From Rhodobacteraceae bacterium (ex Bugula neritina AB1) (GTDB lineage: Bacteria; Pseudomonadota; Alphaproteobacteria; Rhodobacterales; Rhodobacteraceae), in contig MDLF01000085.1 of NCBI GenBank assembly GCA_001730095.1, forward strand, positions 180,053 through 244,052: a DNA stretch of 64,000 nt, written 5' to 3'. Both the position numbers and the translations under genes were made by a program. Shown here in pieces: positions 26,383 to 35,998 of the stretch (the stretch's first letter is position 1; each line of letters starts with the position of its first letter). The notes under the pieces are model-generated. The model did not search any database. It saw nothing but the letters and a program-made list of their open reading frames with translations, and had not been told where the DNA came from.

Positions 26383-28959
26383 TTAATACTTTGTGTAAGT
26401 TGGAGCAATCTGTCCGGTTTTGCTGCCAATTGCCAGCTGGGCGGCGGCTAACCGCGCAACCGGAACCCGGAACGGCGAACATGAAACATAGTCAAATCCC
26501 GCGTCACGGCAAAATGCAATCGATTCGGGGTTGCCGCCATGCTCGCCACAGATCGACAGCGTGATTCCACCGTTCTCTGCCCGGCCCCGCTGCACCCCTA
26601 GTTTCAGCAGCTCGCCCACCCCGTCGGTGTCCAGCACATGGAACGGATCCTCTGGGAACACGCCCTGGTTCACATACTGCGACATGAACCGTCCGGCATC
26701 ATCCCGCGACAGCCCATAAGTCATCTGCGTAAGGTCATTGGTGCCAAAGCTGAGAAAAGCCGTGTGCGGAGATATCTCTCCTGCCCGCAGTGCCGCGCGC
26801 GGTGTCTCGACCATCACCCCCAGCCGATAGGTGAAATCCTCGCCCCACTCGGATTTAACAGCCGAGGCAACCGCATCAATACGCGCTTTGACCAGCTCCA
26901 CCTCCCGCTTGGCCGAGACCAGCGGGATCATGATTTCCGGCACCACCGGCTCCCCCTCCTGCGAGGCCTCCAGCGTGGCTTCAAAGATTGCCCGGGCCTG
27001 CATGTCGTAAATTTCCGGCACGGTCACCCCCAGCCGCACACCGCGCAGGCCCAGCATCGGGTTGTATTCGCCCATTTCCTCGACCCGGCGGGTCACATCG
27101 CTCACAGGAATGCCCAGCGCCTCGGACAGCTCGCGCTGGCCGGTTTTGGTCGCGGGCAGGAATTCATGCAGCGGCGGGTCGAACAGCCGGATGCAGACCG
27201 GCATCCCCTCCATGATCCGGAACAGCTCGCGGAAGTCGTCGCGTTGCATCGGCAGCAGCCGTTCCAGCACCGCCGCCCGGCCGGCAGCTGTCTCTGCAAA
27301 GATCATTTCCCGCATCACCGTCAGGCGGCCCGGGTCAAAGAACATATGCTCTGTCCGGCACAGACCAATGCCTTGCGCGTTGAATTTCCTTGCGGTTTCA
27401 GCATCTTCCGGCGTGTCTGCATTGGCACGGATACCAATGTCGCGCGCCGCATCCGACCAGGTCAGGATGGTCTGCAGCGCCCCGTCTTCTGCGGCTTCCA
27501 GCATCTGCGGCTGGCCTGCCAGAACCTGACCGCTGCTGCCGTCGATGGTGATGATGTCACCCGCCTTGAACATCCGCCCGTCCTCGGCGCCCAGCATTTT
27601 GCGCTTGCTGTGAAACTTGAGCTGCGATGCCCCAACGATGCACGGCAGGCCCAGGCCCCGCCCGATCACCGCCGCATGGCTGGTCATGCCGCCCTTTTCT
27701 GTCAACACACCTGCCGCCGCATGCATGCCGCGCACATCCTCGGGCGAGGTTTCCCGACGGACAAGAATGCAGGCCTCCCCACGGGCAGCGCTGGCCTGCG
27801 CTTCGGCAGCCGTAAAGACCAGCTTGCCTGTGGCCGCACCAGGGCTTGCGGCGATCCCGCTGCCAATCACATCGCGCGCGGCTTCCGGCGCCACCTGCCG
27901 GTGCAGCAGCTCGTTCAGCATATGCGCATCAAGCCGCATCAGCGCTTCGTCCTGCGGAATGATGCCATCTTCGGCCAACGCCACCGCGATCCGCACCGCA
28001 GCGCGGGCCGAACGGGTCACGCGCACGCCGTCCAGGATATGCACCCGGCCGTTTTCGATGACAAACTCCAGCTGCATCTCCTCGCGCAGCTTGCGCCGCA
28101 TCAGCGCCGCATGCGCCTGCAAACCGGCAAATGCTTCCGGCGCCAGCTCCTCCAGCGACAGCCCGCGCGCATCCTTGGCCAGATACAAGGCCCGAACACC
28201 GGCGCCAAGCGCATCGCGCCCCTGGCTCTGGCTCAGATAACGCCCGGTCAGCTGCGGCTCGCCGGTGGCAGAATTCACCAGCTGCAGCACCCCAGAGCCG
28301 CATTCCCCCTGGCCAACGCCCGGGATCATCTCCTGCACCACCAGTCCAAGGCCCGCATCGGCCGGCGCGCCCTTGGCTTGCCGCAGCAGCCGCGCCGAAG
28401 TGCCCTCCCAGGCCCGCGCCATCGAGCGCAGAACAGCGGCCAGCTGCTCTTCCGGGTTCTGCGGAAACGGCTCATCCGTTTCCGCCTCATAGGCATGCAG
28501 GATTTCACTCAATGCATCCGGGCCGCCGTCCTCGACATCGTCGAACACATCCGGGTCCAGCCGCGCCACATGCACTGCGTAGGATTGCACAAACCGCAGG
28601 TAAAGCGCGGCTGCGGCATCACGCCCCAGACTGTCGCACAGATCTACGTAACGCGCGTCATTCATGCCGATATTCAGGATCGCCCCCGGCCCGCCCCAAT
28701 CCGGATCCTCAGAGGACGGGCGCACACACAGCAGCGCCTCCGGGTCGAATTCTCCCAGCACGGCAGACAGATCCGGCATTTCACCTTCGGCGATGGAGTG
28801 CACCGCATCAAAAGACAGCGCCACCGTGCGCGGCACCGGCAGATCCAGCCGCACCAGCCGCTGCAGGCATTTCGCCCGGCCGCCATGGCTGGCGGTGGCA
28901 ATCGGCGCGGTTGAAGTGATCAACGAGGCCGGCGGGGTCTGTACGAAATCTTTCTGCAC
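26383..28959 (-). CDS. ppdK: Pyruvate phosphate dikinase
   Basis: 858 residues from a GTG at 28957-28959 (read as MQKDFVQTPPASLITST). AAAGGAG precedes it, whereas the open ATG 14 codons upstream lacks a site. The enzyme interconverts pyruvate + ATP + Pi and PEP + AMP + PPi. The phospho-His domain reads TEKGGMTSHAAVIGRGLGLP; the PEP-binding barrel has GLCRTEHMFF, GLRGVRLGVTVPEIYDMQAR, FLSFGTNDLTQMTYGLSRDD and CGEHGGNPESIAFC. The N-terminal ATP-grasp half is divergent: GGRAKCLQRL stands where GGKGANLAEM is usual. It follows glyS on the same strand, but a terminator lies between, so it is likely expressed separately. Confidence 0.9.
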   Translation of the reverse strand: MQKDFVQTPPASLITSTAPIATASHGGRAKCLQRLVRLDLPVPRTVALSFDAVHSIAEGEMPDLSAVLGEFDPEALLCVRPSSEDPDWGGPGAILNIGMNDARYVDLCDSLGRDAAAALYLRFVQSYAVHVARLDPDVFDDVEDGGPDALSEILHAYEAETDEPFPQNPEEQLAAVLRSMARAWEGTSARLLRQAKGAPADAGLGLVVQEMIPGVGQGECGSGVLQLVNSATGEPQLTGRYLSQSQGRDALGAGVRALYLAKDARGLSLEELAPEAFAGLQAHAALMRRKLREEMQLEFVIENGRVHILDGVRVTRSARAAVRIAVALAEDGIIPQDEALMRLDAHMLNELLHRQVAPEAARDVIGSGIAASPGAATGKLVFTAAEAQASAARGEACILVRRETSPEDVRGMHAAAGVLTEKGGMTSHAAVIGRGLGLPCIVGASQLKFHSKRKMLGAEDGRMFKAGDIITIDGSSGQVLAGQPQMLEAAEDGALQTILTWSDAARDIGIRANADTPEDAETARKFNAQGIGLCRTEHMFFDPGRLTVMREMIFAETAAGRAAVLERLLPMQRDDFRELFRIMEGMPVCIRLFDPPLHEFLPATKTGQRELSEALGIPVSDVTRRVEEMGEYNPMLGLRGVRLGVTVPEIYDMQARAIFEATLEASQEGEPVVPEIMIPLVSAKREVELVKARIDAVASAVKSEWGEDFTYRLGVMVETPRAALRAGEISPHTAFLSFGTNDLTQMTYGLSRDDAGRFMSQYVNQGVFPEDPFHVLDTDGVGELLKLGVQRGRAENGGITLSICGEHGGNPESIAFCRDAGFDYVSCSPFRVPVARLAAAQLAIGSKTGQIAPTYTKY

Positions 28960-29054
28960 TGCAGCACGTCTCCTTTGCCTGTCACCATAAGGCGGCAGCA
29001 CGATGGCGCAAGGGTCTTGTAACGGTGCCGTGACGGATGGAACCGGGCGGGAAG

Positions 29055-29087
29055 CAAAAACCGGTCTTCCCTTGCGGCAAGACCGGT
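29055..29087 (-). terminator. Intrinsic terminator after glyS (minus strand)
   Basis: On the minus strand ACCGGTCTT and AAGACCGGT pair around GCCGCAAGGG and are followed by TTTTTG. It sits about 45 bases after the glyS stop and before ppdK, separating the glycyl-tRNA synthetase operon from ppdK. Confidence 0.8.
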
Positions 29088-29132
29088 GCCTCCGGCGGGA
29101 GTATTTTCGGGAAAGATGAAAGGACTGCTCTC

Positions 29133-31433
29133 TCAGCCTTCAACCTTGGTGAGATCTGCCACCTGGCCGCAGACCTGGCGGATCTGGTTGAGCAGATTCA
29201 GACGGTTGCGGCGGACGATCTCATTCTCCGCATTGACCTGCACCGCCTCAAAGAACGCATCGATTGGCGCGCGCAGGGCAGCCATGCCCCGCATGGCTGC
29301 CGCGAAATCTTCGGCCTCGATGGCCGGAGAGATCGCATCCCCGCCCGCAGCAAGCGCATCAAACAGCGCAGTTTCGCTGTCGTTCTCGGCAAACTTGCGG
29401 TCGGCGCCATAGGAATATTCGACGCCGTCCTTTTCTTCTGCCTGAGACAGGATGTTGTTGGCGCGTTTGAAGCCCTGCAGCAGGTTGGTGCCGTCCTCGG
29501 TTTTCATGAAGTCTTCGAGGGCGCGGGCGCGTTTCACAAGCAGGGTCAGATCGTCGCTACCGTCCATGGCGATACAGGCATCGATCACATCGTGGCGGAT
29601 GCCCTGATCGCGCAGGAACACCTTGAGGCGATCGTGGAAAAAGGAGAGGAGATCCGGGCCGAAATGGCTCTCCAATTCAGCCTGAGTTTTCAAACATGCA
29701 TCTAGAGCGGTATTTTTGCCCACTCGAAACTCAGTTCGAATTGCCTCAGTCTTTTCATCGATTTCTTTAAGCCGAGGGCGCTGTTTAAGCGCTTCTTGCC
29801 ATCCTGCGTTAAACATCCCAGCACAGAATTCACTATTCCTGAGTTCATCATCACTCGCATTGCGACAAGCTTTCTCCCAAAATGCAGAGACATCAAAAAA
29901 ATGGTGTTTCCAGCAAGGAGCAAACAAAGCCAACAATTCCACTCGCACATCATTCTCTAGCACCAGCCGGATCACCCCCAGCGCAGCACGGCGCAGGGCA
30001 TAGGGGTCTTTGGAACCGGTGGGCTTTTCATCAATCGCCCAGAAACCGGTCAGCGTGTCCAGCTTGTCGGCCAGCGCTACAGCCACGGAAACCGGCTCTG
30101 ACGGGACATCATCGCCCGGACCCAGCGGCGAGTAATGCTGTTCGCAGGCGTTGGCGACCTCTTGCGGCAGGCCCGCAGCCTCGGCGTAGTAGCGGCCCAT
30201 CAGCCCCTGCAGTTCCGGAAACTCATAGACCATTTCCGAAGACAGATCAGCCTTGGCAACCCGTGCCGACTGCTCTGCCAAATCAGCATCGGCGCCAACC
30301 ACAGGTGCGATTTCGCGGGCAAGCGCGGCGATGCGGTCAATCCGCGCGGCCTGGGTGCCCAGCTTGTTGTGGAAGGTCACATTGCCGAGGTTTTCGACCC
30401 AGGCGCTCATGCCCGCCTCGGATCTGGCGGTACGCAGATCGTTCTCCCAGAAGAACTTGGCATCGGCCAGACGCGCCGACAGCACCTTTTGGTTGCCCGC
30501 CAGAATGGTCGCGCCATTGTCCGCAGTCTCGCGGTTGGCGACGGTGATGAACCTCTCAATCCGCCCGGTCTTGGGGTTCTTCACGGAAAAGAACTTCTGG
30601 TGTTCCTTCATCGAGGTCTGCAGCACCTCTGGCGGCAGTTCCAGGAACTCCTCGTCGATGGCGCCCATCAGCACGACGGGCCATTCGACCAGCCCGGCAA
30701 CCTCGGCCAAGAGGCCCTTGTCTTCGACCACATCCAGCCCGTTGGCAAAGGCCTGATTGCTGGCCTCCTGCCAGATCGCCGCCTGCCGTTCCGCCGGGTC
30801 CAGCACCACAAAAGCGCGTTTCAGCTTGGCGGCGTAGTCGTCAAAACCGGTGACGGTGATCTCTTCCGGCGCCATGAAACGGTGGCCACGGGTGCTGCTG
30901 CCGGATTTGATGCCGTCGATGTCCAGATCGACAACGGATGTGCCTGCCTCATCCGACAGGATGCAGAGGATCGAATGCAAGGGGCGCACCCAGCGCAAGC
31001 TGCCTGCCCCCCAGCGCATGGATTTCGGCCAGGGAAAGGTGCGGATACAGTCTTCCAGCACCTCGGCAATGATTTCGGCTGCCGCCCGTCCCGGCTTTTC
31101 GATCATCGCGAAATAGACCGCGCCTTTCGGCGTTTCGCGCTCTTCCAGCTGGTCGCGGGTCAGCCCCGCACCGCGCAGGAAGCCCTCGATCGCCTTGTCC
31201 GGCGCGCCCACTTTCGGCCCTTTGCGCTCTTCGCGGATGGTGGGGCTTTCCGCCAGCAGGCCGTCGACGGCCAGCGTCAGACGGCGCGGCGTCGACAGTG
31301 CAGCGGCACCGGCATAGGTGAGGCCCGCCTCGACCAGACCGTCGGTCACGCGCTTTTTCAGGTCCTCGGCTGCACGCGCCTGCATGCGGGCGGGGATTTC
31401 CTCGGAAAACAGTTCAATCAGCAGATCGGGCAT
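29133..31433 (-). CDS. glyS: Glycyl-tRNA synthetase beta subunit
   Basis: 766 residues, longer than the roughly 690 of the E. coli protein. The beta subunit of the heterotetrameric bacterial enzyme binds tRNA-Gly and works with GlyQ. MPDLLIELFSEEIPARMQAR is the family's N-terminal signature; VTFHNKLGTQAARIDRIAAL and GLMGRYYAEAAGLPQEVANA are core motifs, and the C-terminus carries an anticodon-binding-like helical domain. Residues about 492-582, coded by 29690-29960, form an extra segment with about 45% GC by my count of four 60-base lines, well below the flanks. The ATG at 31431-31433 is preferred. GlyQ and the small DUF6446-like gene lie upstream on the same strand. Confidence 0.93.
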   Translation of the reverse strand: MPDLLIELFSEEIPARMQARAAEDLKKRVTDGLVEAGLTYAGAAALSTPRRLTLAVDGLLAESPTIREERKGPKVGAPDKAIEGFLRGAGLTRDQLEERETPKGAVYFAMIEKPGRAAAEIIAEVLEDCIRTFPWPKSMRWGAGSLRWVRPLHSILCILSDEAGTSVVDLDIDGIKSGSSTRGHRFMAPEEITVTGFDDYAAKLKRAFVVLDPAERQAAIWQEASNQAFANGLDVVEDKGLLAEVAGLVEWPVVLMGAIDEEFLELPPEVLQTSMKEHQKFFSVKNPKTGRIERFITVANRETADNGATILAGNQKVLSARLADAKFFWENDLRTARSEAGMSAWVENLGNVTFHNKLGTQAARIDRIAALAREIAPVVGADADLAEQSARVAKADLSSEMVYEFPELQGLMGRYYAEAAGLPQEVANACEQHYSPLGPGDDVPSEPVSVAVALADKLDTLTGFWAIDEKPTGSKDPYALRRAALGVIRLVLENDVRVELLALFAPCWKHHFFDVSAFWEKACRNASDDELRNSEFCAGMFNAGWQEALKQRPRLKEIDEKTEAIRTEFRVGKNTALDACLKTQAELESHFGPDLLSFFHDRLKVFLRDQGIRHDVIDACIAMDGSDDLTLLVKRARALEDFMKTEDGTNLLQGFKRANNILSQAEEKDGVEYSYGADRKFAENDSETALFDALAAGGDAISPAIEAEDFAAAMRGMAALRAPIDAFFEAVQVNAENEIVRRNRLNLLNQIRQVCGQVADLTKVEG

Positions 31434-31509
31434 TGGATGTCCTCGGGCGTGGCCGCGCGGGCGGGCGCAGCGGAGTAATTGGGGTTAGCAGGCAGGGTGC
31501 GCGGGCTCA

Positions 31510-32043
31510 TCAATTGCCCCCGCCTGCCTCAGGCCGGGACGGGCATTCCTCGCCCACCACGGTGCCGTCATAGGCTTTCTGGCCGCAGTCGTTCAGCTCA
31601 TGCCAGACATAGCCGCGGCCCTCGTCCGTGACGGCGACAATGCGGTCGACGCCATAAGAGATGTTCTTGACCGACAGGAACGGCTTGGCAGAACCTTCTG
31701 CCAGCTTGGCACCGATGGCGGCGGCATCGAAACAGCCAAACCAGTCCGGCGCATTGCGCGGCTCGATCTTGTCCGACAGGGTAAAGACCTGCGCCAGCGC
31801 ATCCGGCGTCATTTTGGTGGTGAAACAGGCGCGGTAGCGGATCGGGGAGCTGTCAGCGTCAATCGCCTGGAAATCCGCATAGGCAATCGGCTGGGCCGCG
31901 CCGCCATCCAGCGGCACCAGCATCACATCGCGGCCCGGTTGCAGCGCAACCTCATCATAAAAGCCATAGACCTGCAGGTAATACATCGCCCCCCCGGCCG
32001 CGAGGCCGGAGACGATCAGGATCAGGGCAAGGAGTTTCCCCAT
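31510..32043 (-). CDS. DUF6446-like secreted or anchored protein
   Basis: 177 residues from the ATG at 32041-32043 (MGKLLALILIVSGLAAGGAM). The hydrophobic start is a signal peptide or anchor. YYLQVYGFYDEV and the cysteine pairs in RYRACFTTK, DWFGCFDAAA and LNDCGQKAYDGTVVGEECP suggest a periplasmic disulfide-bonded fold. I recognise it as a small Rhodobacterales family found between glyQ and glyS, without known function. The spacing to glyQ is 17 bases and to glyS 76 bases, so all three probably share a transcript. The in-frame extension to 32226 overlaps glyQ and is not supported. Confidence 0.75.
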   Translation of the reverse strand: MGKLLALILIVSGLAAGGAMYYLQVYGFYDEVALQPGRDVMLVPLDGGAAQPIAYADFQAIDADSSPIRYRACFTTKMTPDALAQVFTLSDKIEPRNAPDWFGCFDAAAIGAKLAEGSAKPFLSVKNISYGVDRIVAVTDEGRGYVWHELNDCGQKAYDGTVVGEECPSRPEAGGGN

Positions 32044-32060
32044 AACGTGCTGTCTCCTGC

Positions 32061-33002
32061 TCAGGCCGCGGTCTCGGCCACATGGCCGCCGGCTTCGGTC
32101 AGCACAAAGGCATCGGCGCATTGCTTGGCCAGCGCCCGGACGCGGCCGATATAGGCCTGGCGTTCGGTCACCGAAATCACCCCGCGCGCATCCAGCAGGT
32201 TGAAGATGTGGCTGGCCTTGATGCACTGGTCATAGGCCGGATGCGCCATGATGATGCGCTTGCCGGTCTTCGGGTCCTGATGCTCTTGCGCCAGGATGGC
32301 GGCGCATTCGGCCTCGGCCTCCTCGAAATGGCGCAGCAGCACTTCGGTATTGGCCACGTCAAAGTTCCAGCGGGCGTATTCTTCCTCGGTCTGCTTGAAC
32401 ACATCGCCATAAGACAGCGGGATCAGCGCGTCCGGGTCATTATAGGGCATGTCCATCACATGATCGACACCCAGCACATACATCGCCAGACGCTCCAGAC
32501 CATAGGTCAGCTCGCCCGAGACCGGATGACAGTCATGGCCGCCGACCTGCTGGAAATAGGTGAACTGGCTGACTTCCATGCCGTCGCACCAGACCTCCCA
32601 GCCCAGCCCCCAGGCGCCCAGCGTCGGGCTTTCCCAGTCATCTTCGACAAAGCGGATGTCATGCATCGCCATATCAACGCCAATCGCCTCAAGGCTGCCC
32701 AGATACAGCTCCTGCAGGTTCGGCGGGCTGGGTTTGATCAGCACCTGATACTGGTAGTAATGCTGCAGCCGGTTCGGGTTCTCGCCATAGCGTCCATCGG
32801 TCGGGCGACGCGACGGCTGCACATAGGCCGCAGCCCAGGCCTTGGTCCCCAGCGAGCGCAGCGTGGTCGCCGGGTGGAAGGTGCCGGCGCCGACTTCCAT
32901 GTCATAGGGCTGCATCACTGCGCAGCCTTTGGCGGCCCAGTAGTTCTGAAGCCTCAGGATAATCTCTTGGAAGGAGCGCGGCGCGCCGTTGGTCTGGGTC
33001 AT
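32061..33002 (-). CDS. glyQ: Glycyl-tRNA synthetase alpha subunit
   Basis: 313 residues. This subunit holds the class II catalytic core that activates glycine with ATP and charges tRNA-Gly together with GlyS. Signature stretches are [20 protein letters not shown] at the N-terminus, [37 protein letters not shown] and [20 protein letters not shown]. The ATG at 33000-33002 is the first of the operon glyQ, DUF6446-like, glyS. The 255 bases before it are shared with the divergent SPOR-like protein gene and contain promoters for both. Confidence 0.97.
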   Translation of the reverse strand: MTQTNGAPRSFQEIILRLQNYWAAKGCAVMQPYDMEVGAGTFHPATTLRSLGTKAWAAAYVQPSRRPTDGRYGENPNRLQHYYQYQVLIKPSPPNLQELYLGSLEAIGVDMAMHDIRFVEDDWESPTLGAWGLGWEVWCDGMEVSQFTYFQQVGGHDCHPVSGELTYGLERLAMYVLGVDHVMDMPYNDPDALIPLSYGDVFKQTEEEYARWNFDVANTEVLLRHFEEAEAECAAILAQEHQDPKTGKRIIMAHPAYDQCIKASHIFNLLDARGVISVTERQAYIGRVRALAKQCADAFVLTEAGGHVAETAA

Positions 33003-33257
33003 CTCTCATCCCTTTGGGGGCATCTGGGGCAGCAATTGCGGGGTTCTTCCTATGCAAGGCTCTTGGCAGGGTCAACGCCCTCTGCCCGCTTGAACGCCAT
33101 CCATGCACCGGCGGTCGGCGCGCATCGGCAACAAAAGTGCGGGAATGCGGCAACGGACCGGCAATTCCCCCTGACATGAGGAGTTCCCTTCGGCGCCGCA
33201 AAATGCTTAACCTCCGCCTCAAAGAATAAGTGTATTTCCGGGATACGAGGCCGACAC

Positions 33258-35018
33258 ATGAAAAAACTGTTTGCCGCTCTGGCCCTGCCGCTGATTGCGC
33301 TGGCCATTGCGTTCACGGCGCCTGTTGCGGCGCAAAGCAGCCGCGATGGCGTCTGGATCCAGATCGCTGCCCGCCCCTCTTTGACGCAGGCCGAAGCAGA
33401 AGCCCGCAGCTTCGCCACCCGCCTGCCCGATGTGTCGGGCTTTGCGCTTGGCGGCGGCTGGTACGGCGTGGTTCTGGGCCCCTACACCCGCGCGGACGCC
33501 GAACGGGTGCTGCAGGTCTACCGCGCCGAAGGCCAGATCCCGCGTGACAGCTTCATTGCATTCCAGCGCAACCTGCGCAGTCAGTTCTACCCGGTTGCCG
33601 CAGAAGCTGCCCCGTCTGCTGTTCCTGCGCCGGTCCCGGCGGCCCCCGCCACGCCAGAATCGCAGCCGCAGACAGCTGTGCAGACAGCCCTGCCGGATGA
33701 GACCCCGGCCCAGGCCCGCCGCAGCGAGCGCGAGCTCAGCCGCGAACAGCGCATGGAGCTGCAGGTCGCGCTGAAGGCCGCTGGCTTTTACACCTCCAGC
33801 ATCGACGGCGCCTTTGGCCGCGGCACCCGACGCTCAATGAGCGACTGGCAGGCCGCCCGCGGCTTTGAGCCGACCGGGGTGCTGACCACCGCCCAGCGCC
33901 AGGTGCTGATGGATGAATACAACGCGCCACTGATCTCTGTCGGCATGGCGCGGGTGGAGGATACCAAGGCAGGCATTGCTCTGCAGATCCCGGCCGGCGA
34001 AGTGGGGTTTGACCGCTATGAATCGCCCTTTGCCCATTACACCAGCACGGGAGATCTGGGCGCCCAGCTGCTGCTGATCAGCCAGCCGGGCGACAAGCGC
34101 ACCCTGTTTGGCCTCTATGACATCCTGCAAACGCTGGAGATCGTGCCGCTGGAAGGCCCGCGTGAGCGTGGCTCTGACAGTTTCACCATCGAAGGCCGCA
34201 GCAGCAAGACCGTCTCCTTCACCCAGGCAAGCCTGAAAAACGGCGAGATCAAGGGCTTCACCCTGATCTGGCCCGCAGGCGACGAGGACCGCCGCACCCG
34301 CGTGCTGGCCGCCATACAATCCAGCTTCAGCCGTCTCGAGGGCGTGCTGGACCCGGCTGCAGGCGGCGATGCGGTGCAAAGCATCGACCTGGTCTCCGGT
34401 CTGGAAATCCGCAAGCCGAAACTGTCGCGCACCGGTTTCTTTGTAGACGGCAGCGGCAGCGTCCTGACCACCTCCGATGTGGTGGCCGGCTGCACACGGA
34501 TCACTCTGGATCACGGCTATCAGGCTGATATTGCGGCCAACAACTCCGCCGAGGGCATCGCCGTTCTGAAACCGGCAGAGGCACTGGCGCCAGCCGCCGT
34601 GGCGGGCCTCAGCACCGCCTCGCCGCGCCTGCAGTCCGAAGTCGCGGTCTCCGGCTTCTCCTATGAGGGCGTGCTCGGCGCCCCCAGCCTCACCTGGGGC
34701 CGGATCGCTGATGTCAAAAGCCTGGATGGCGACACCAGGGTGGCGCGCCTGGATCTGGCTGCCCAGCCCGGCGATGCGGGCGGTCCGGTTCTGGATGCAA
34801 CCGGTGCCGTTCTGGGCATGCTGCTGCCGCAGAAGAGCGGTGGCAAACAGCTGCCGGAAGGCGTCAGCTTTGCTGCCAATGCCGAGGCAATCCGCAGCGC
34901 TCTGGACGCAGCCGGCGTGGCCCCCGCGGCCCAGCCGGCGGCGGCTGGCAGCCTGCCCAATGCGGCAATGACCCGGCTCGCCTCCAGCATGACCGTTCTG
35001 GTCAGCTGCTGGGAGTAA
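33258..35018 (+). CDS. Secreted SPOR-like / peptidoglycan-binding / trypsin-fold pseudoprotease
   Basis: 586 residues with a signal peptide (1-25, ending PVAAQS). A SPOR-like domain covers about 30-110 (GVWIQIAARPSLTQAEAEAR and VVLGPYTRADAERVL). A proline-alanine linker follows, then a PG_binding_1 unit at about 163-218 (LQVALKAAGFYTSSIDGAFG). A trypsin-like domain lies at about 390-550. Its catalytic positions look lost: SVLTTSDVVAGC has Asp407 where His is expected, PGDAGGPVLD has Ala507 where Ser is expected, and the Asp position near 433 reads EGIAVLK. It may bind peptidoglycan at the septum or scaffold other proteins. ATG 33258 precedes the signal peptide. A strong terminator follows. 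Confidence 0.8.
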   Translation: MKKLFAALALPLIALAIAFTAPVAAQSSRDGVWIQIAARPSLTQAEAEARSFATRLPDVSGFALGGGWYGVVLGPYTRADAERVLQVYRAEGQIPRDSFIAFQRNLRSQFYPVAAEAAPSAVPAPVPAAPATPESQPQTAVQTALPDETPAQARRSERELSREQRMELQVALKAAGFYTSSIDGAFGRGTRRSMSDWQAARGFEPTGVLTTAQRQVLMDEYNAPLISVGMARVEDTKAGIALQIPAGEVGFDRYESPFAHYTSTGDLGAQLLLISQPGDKRTLFGLYDILQTLEIVPLEGPRERGSDSFTIEGRSSKTVSFTQASLKNGEIKGFTLIWPAGDEDRRTRVLAAIQSSFSRLEGVLDPAAGGDAVQSIDLVSGLEIRKPKLSRTGFFVDGSGSVLTTSDVVAGCTRITLDHGYQADIAANNSAEGIAVLKPAEALAPAAVAGLSTASPRLQSEVAVSGFSYEGVLGAPSLTWGRIADVKSLDGDTRVARLDLAAQPGDAGGPVLDATGAVLGMLLPQKSGGKQLPEGVSFAANAEAIRSALDAAGVAPAAQPAAAGSLPNAAMTRLASSMTVLVSCWE

Positions 35019-35056
35019 CCTATCCGGCCGCAACTGACCCGCGGTCCTGAAACATC

Positions 35057-35090
35057 AAAAGCCGGCGCGGTTCCCGCGCCGGCTTTTTTG
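35057..35090 (+). terminator. Intrinsic terminator of the SPOR/pseudoprotease gene
   Basis: AAAAGCCGGCGCGG and the complementary CGCGCCGGCTTTTTT form a long GC-rich stem with a TTCC loop and a T-run, 39 bases after the stop. Confidence 0.9.
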
Positions 35091-35129
35091 TGAACAGCTG
35101 CGGCAGGCTGCCGTTTGGCCTATCCAAAG

Positions 35130-35279
35130 GCTCCCGCCCGGCTCCGGGCCTTCACAGGCCCTCAGCCCGTTGGGCATGGCACCGTGCCCGGGGCACGGTG
35201 CCGCGCCGCGCATCGCGCGGCGCCCGGCCCAAGGCCGCCAAGGGAGCTGGCACAGCCAGGTTTCTGCGTGCGCGGGAGC
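35130..35279. repeat. Structured intergenic element, copy A
   Basis: 150 bp lying between the convergent SPOR-protein and SDR genes. Outer pairing GCTCCCGC (35130-35137) with GCGGGAGC (35272-35279). Then a hairpin GGGCC/GGCCC (35146-35161). Inner pairing TTGGGC (35170-35175) with GCCCAA (35227-35232) encloses GGCACCGTGCC/GGCACGGTGCC (35178-35202) and GCGCCGCGC/GCGCGGCGC (35203-35223). A last hairpin CTGGC/GCCAG (35247-35259) follows with loop ACA. The same plan recurs at three other sites in the window with different stem sequences. Confidence 0.75.
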
Positions 35280-35325
35280 AACCCCTGAATTCCGGTCTAA
35301 GTTTCAGCCTTTGCTGCCGCCAAGG

Positions 35326-35967
35326 TCAGTAGGGATGAATACGGCCATCCCAGGTGTGGAAGCACCCGGAGGTGTCCAGGGACAGAATGTCAAACTCATT
35401 GATCAGCCCGGCCACCGACTCCTGCACCGTGATCTCACCCTCGTAACCGCCCATATCGGTCTGCACCCAGCCCGGATGGTAGATCCCCACGGCGATGCCC
35501 TCTGGCTGCAGGTCAGTGGCCAGATTGCGCCCGATGTTCAGCGCCGCGGCTTTGGACGCCCGATAGGCATAACTGCCACCCGGCGCCTGCGAATGGCTGG
35601 CCATCTGCGACGACAGGATGGCGATCTTGGGATTGTCCGCCAGCCGCAGGTTCGGCAGCATCGCCTGTGCGGTCAGAAACACGCCAGTCACATTGGCCGC
35701 CAGCGTCTTGGCCCAGACCTCGGCCGAGTAATCCTCTAGCCCCATTGCCTTGTCGATATAGACGCCGGCATTGCAGACCAGCAAATCCACCGCGCGCCCC
35801 TTGATCTGGGCCGCAAACCGCGCCTGCTGGCCAGGGTCCGAGACATCCAGTTTGACGCCGGAGGAATGGTCGCGCGAGGTTCCGGTCACCTCATGGCCCG
35901 CGGCCTGCAGCTGTTTCACCAGCTCCTTGCCGATACCGCGGCTGGTTCCCGTTACAACTGCATGCAT
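35326..35967 (-). CDS. Short-chain dehydrogenase/reductase
   Basis: 213 residues, on the short side for an SDR. The NAD(P) loop is VVTGTSRGIGKELV (TGxxxGIG), NNAG is represented by LLVCNAGVYIDK, and the catalytic motif is YAYRASKAA (YxxxK) with Ser in AILSSQMASH. A single Rossmann domain is present and no membrane segment. A basic residue after the second strand (TGTSRDH) favours NADP. The substrate is unknown. It converges with the SPOR-protein gene; structured element A lies between. DUF1178 is 31 bases upstream on the same strand. Confidence 0.9.
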   Translation of the reverse strand: MHAVVTGTSRGIGKELVKQLQAAGHEVTGTSRDHSSGVKLDVSDPGQQARFAAQIKGRAVDLLVCNAGVYIDKAMGLEDYSAEVWAKTLAANVTGVFLTAQAMLPNLRLADNPKIAILSSQMASHSQAPGGSYAYRASKAAALNIGRNLATDLQPEGIAVGIYHPGWVQTDMGGYEGEITVQESVAGLINEFDILSLDTSGCFHTWDGRIHPY

Positions 35968-35998
35968 TCTGCACTGCCCTTCAATGATTGGTTCTGCC

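Noticed and set aside
26638..28914. 758-codon plus-strand open frame opposite ppdK
   Set aside because: The ppdK frame carries all PEP-utilising signatures. The antisense frame has no ribosome site or recognisable fold.
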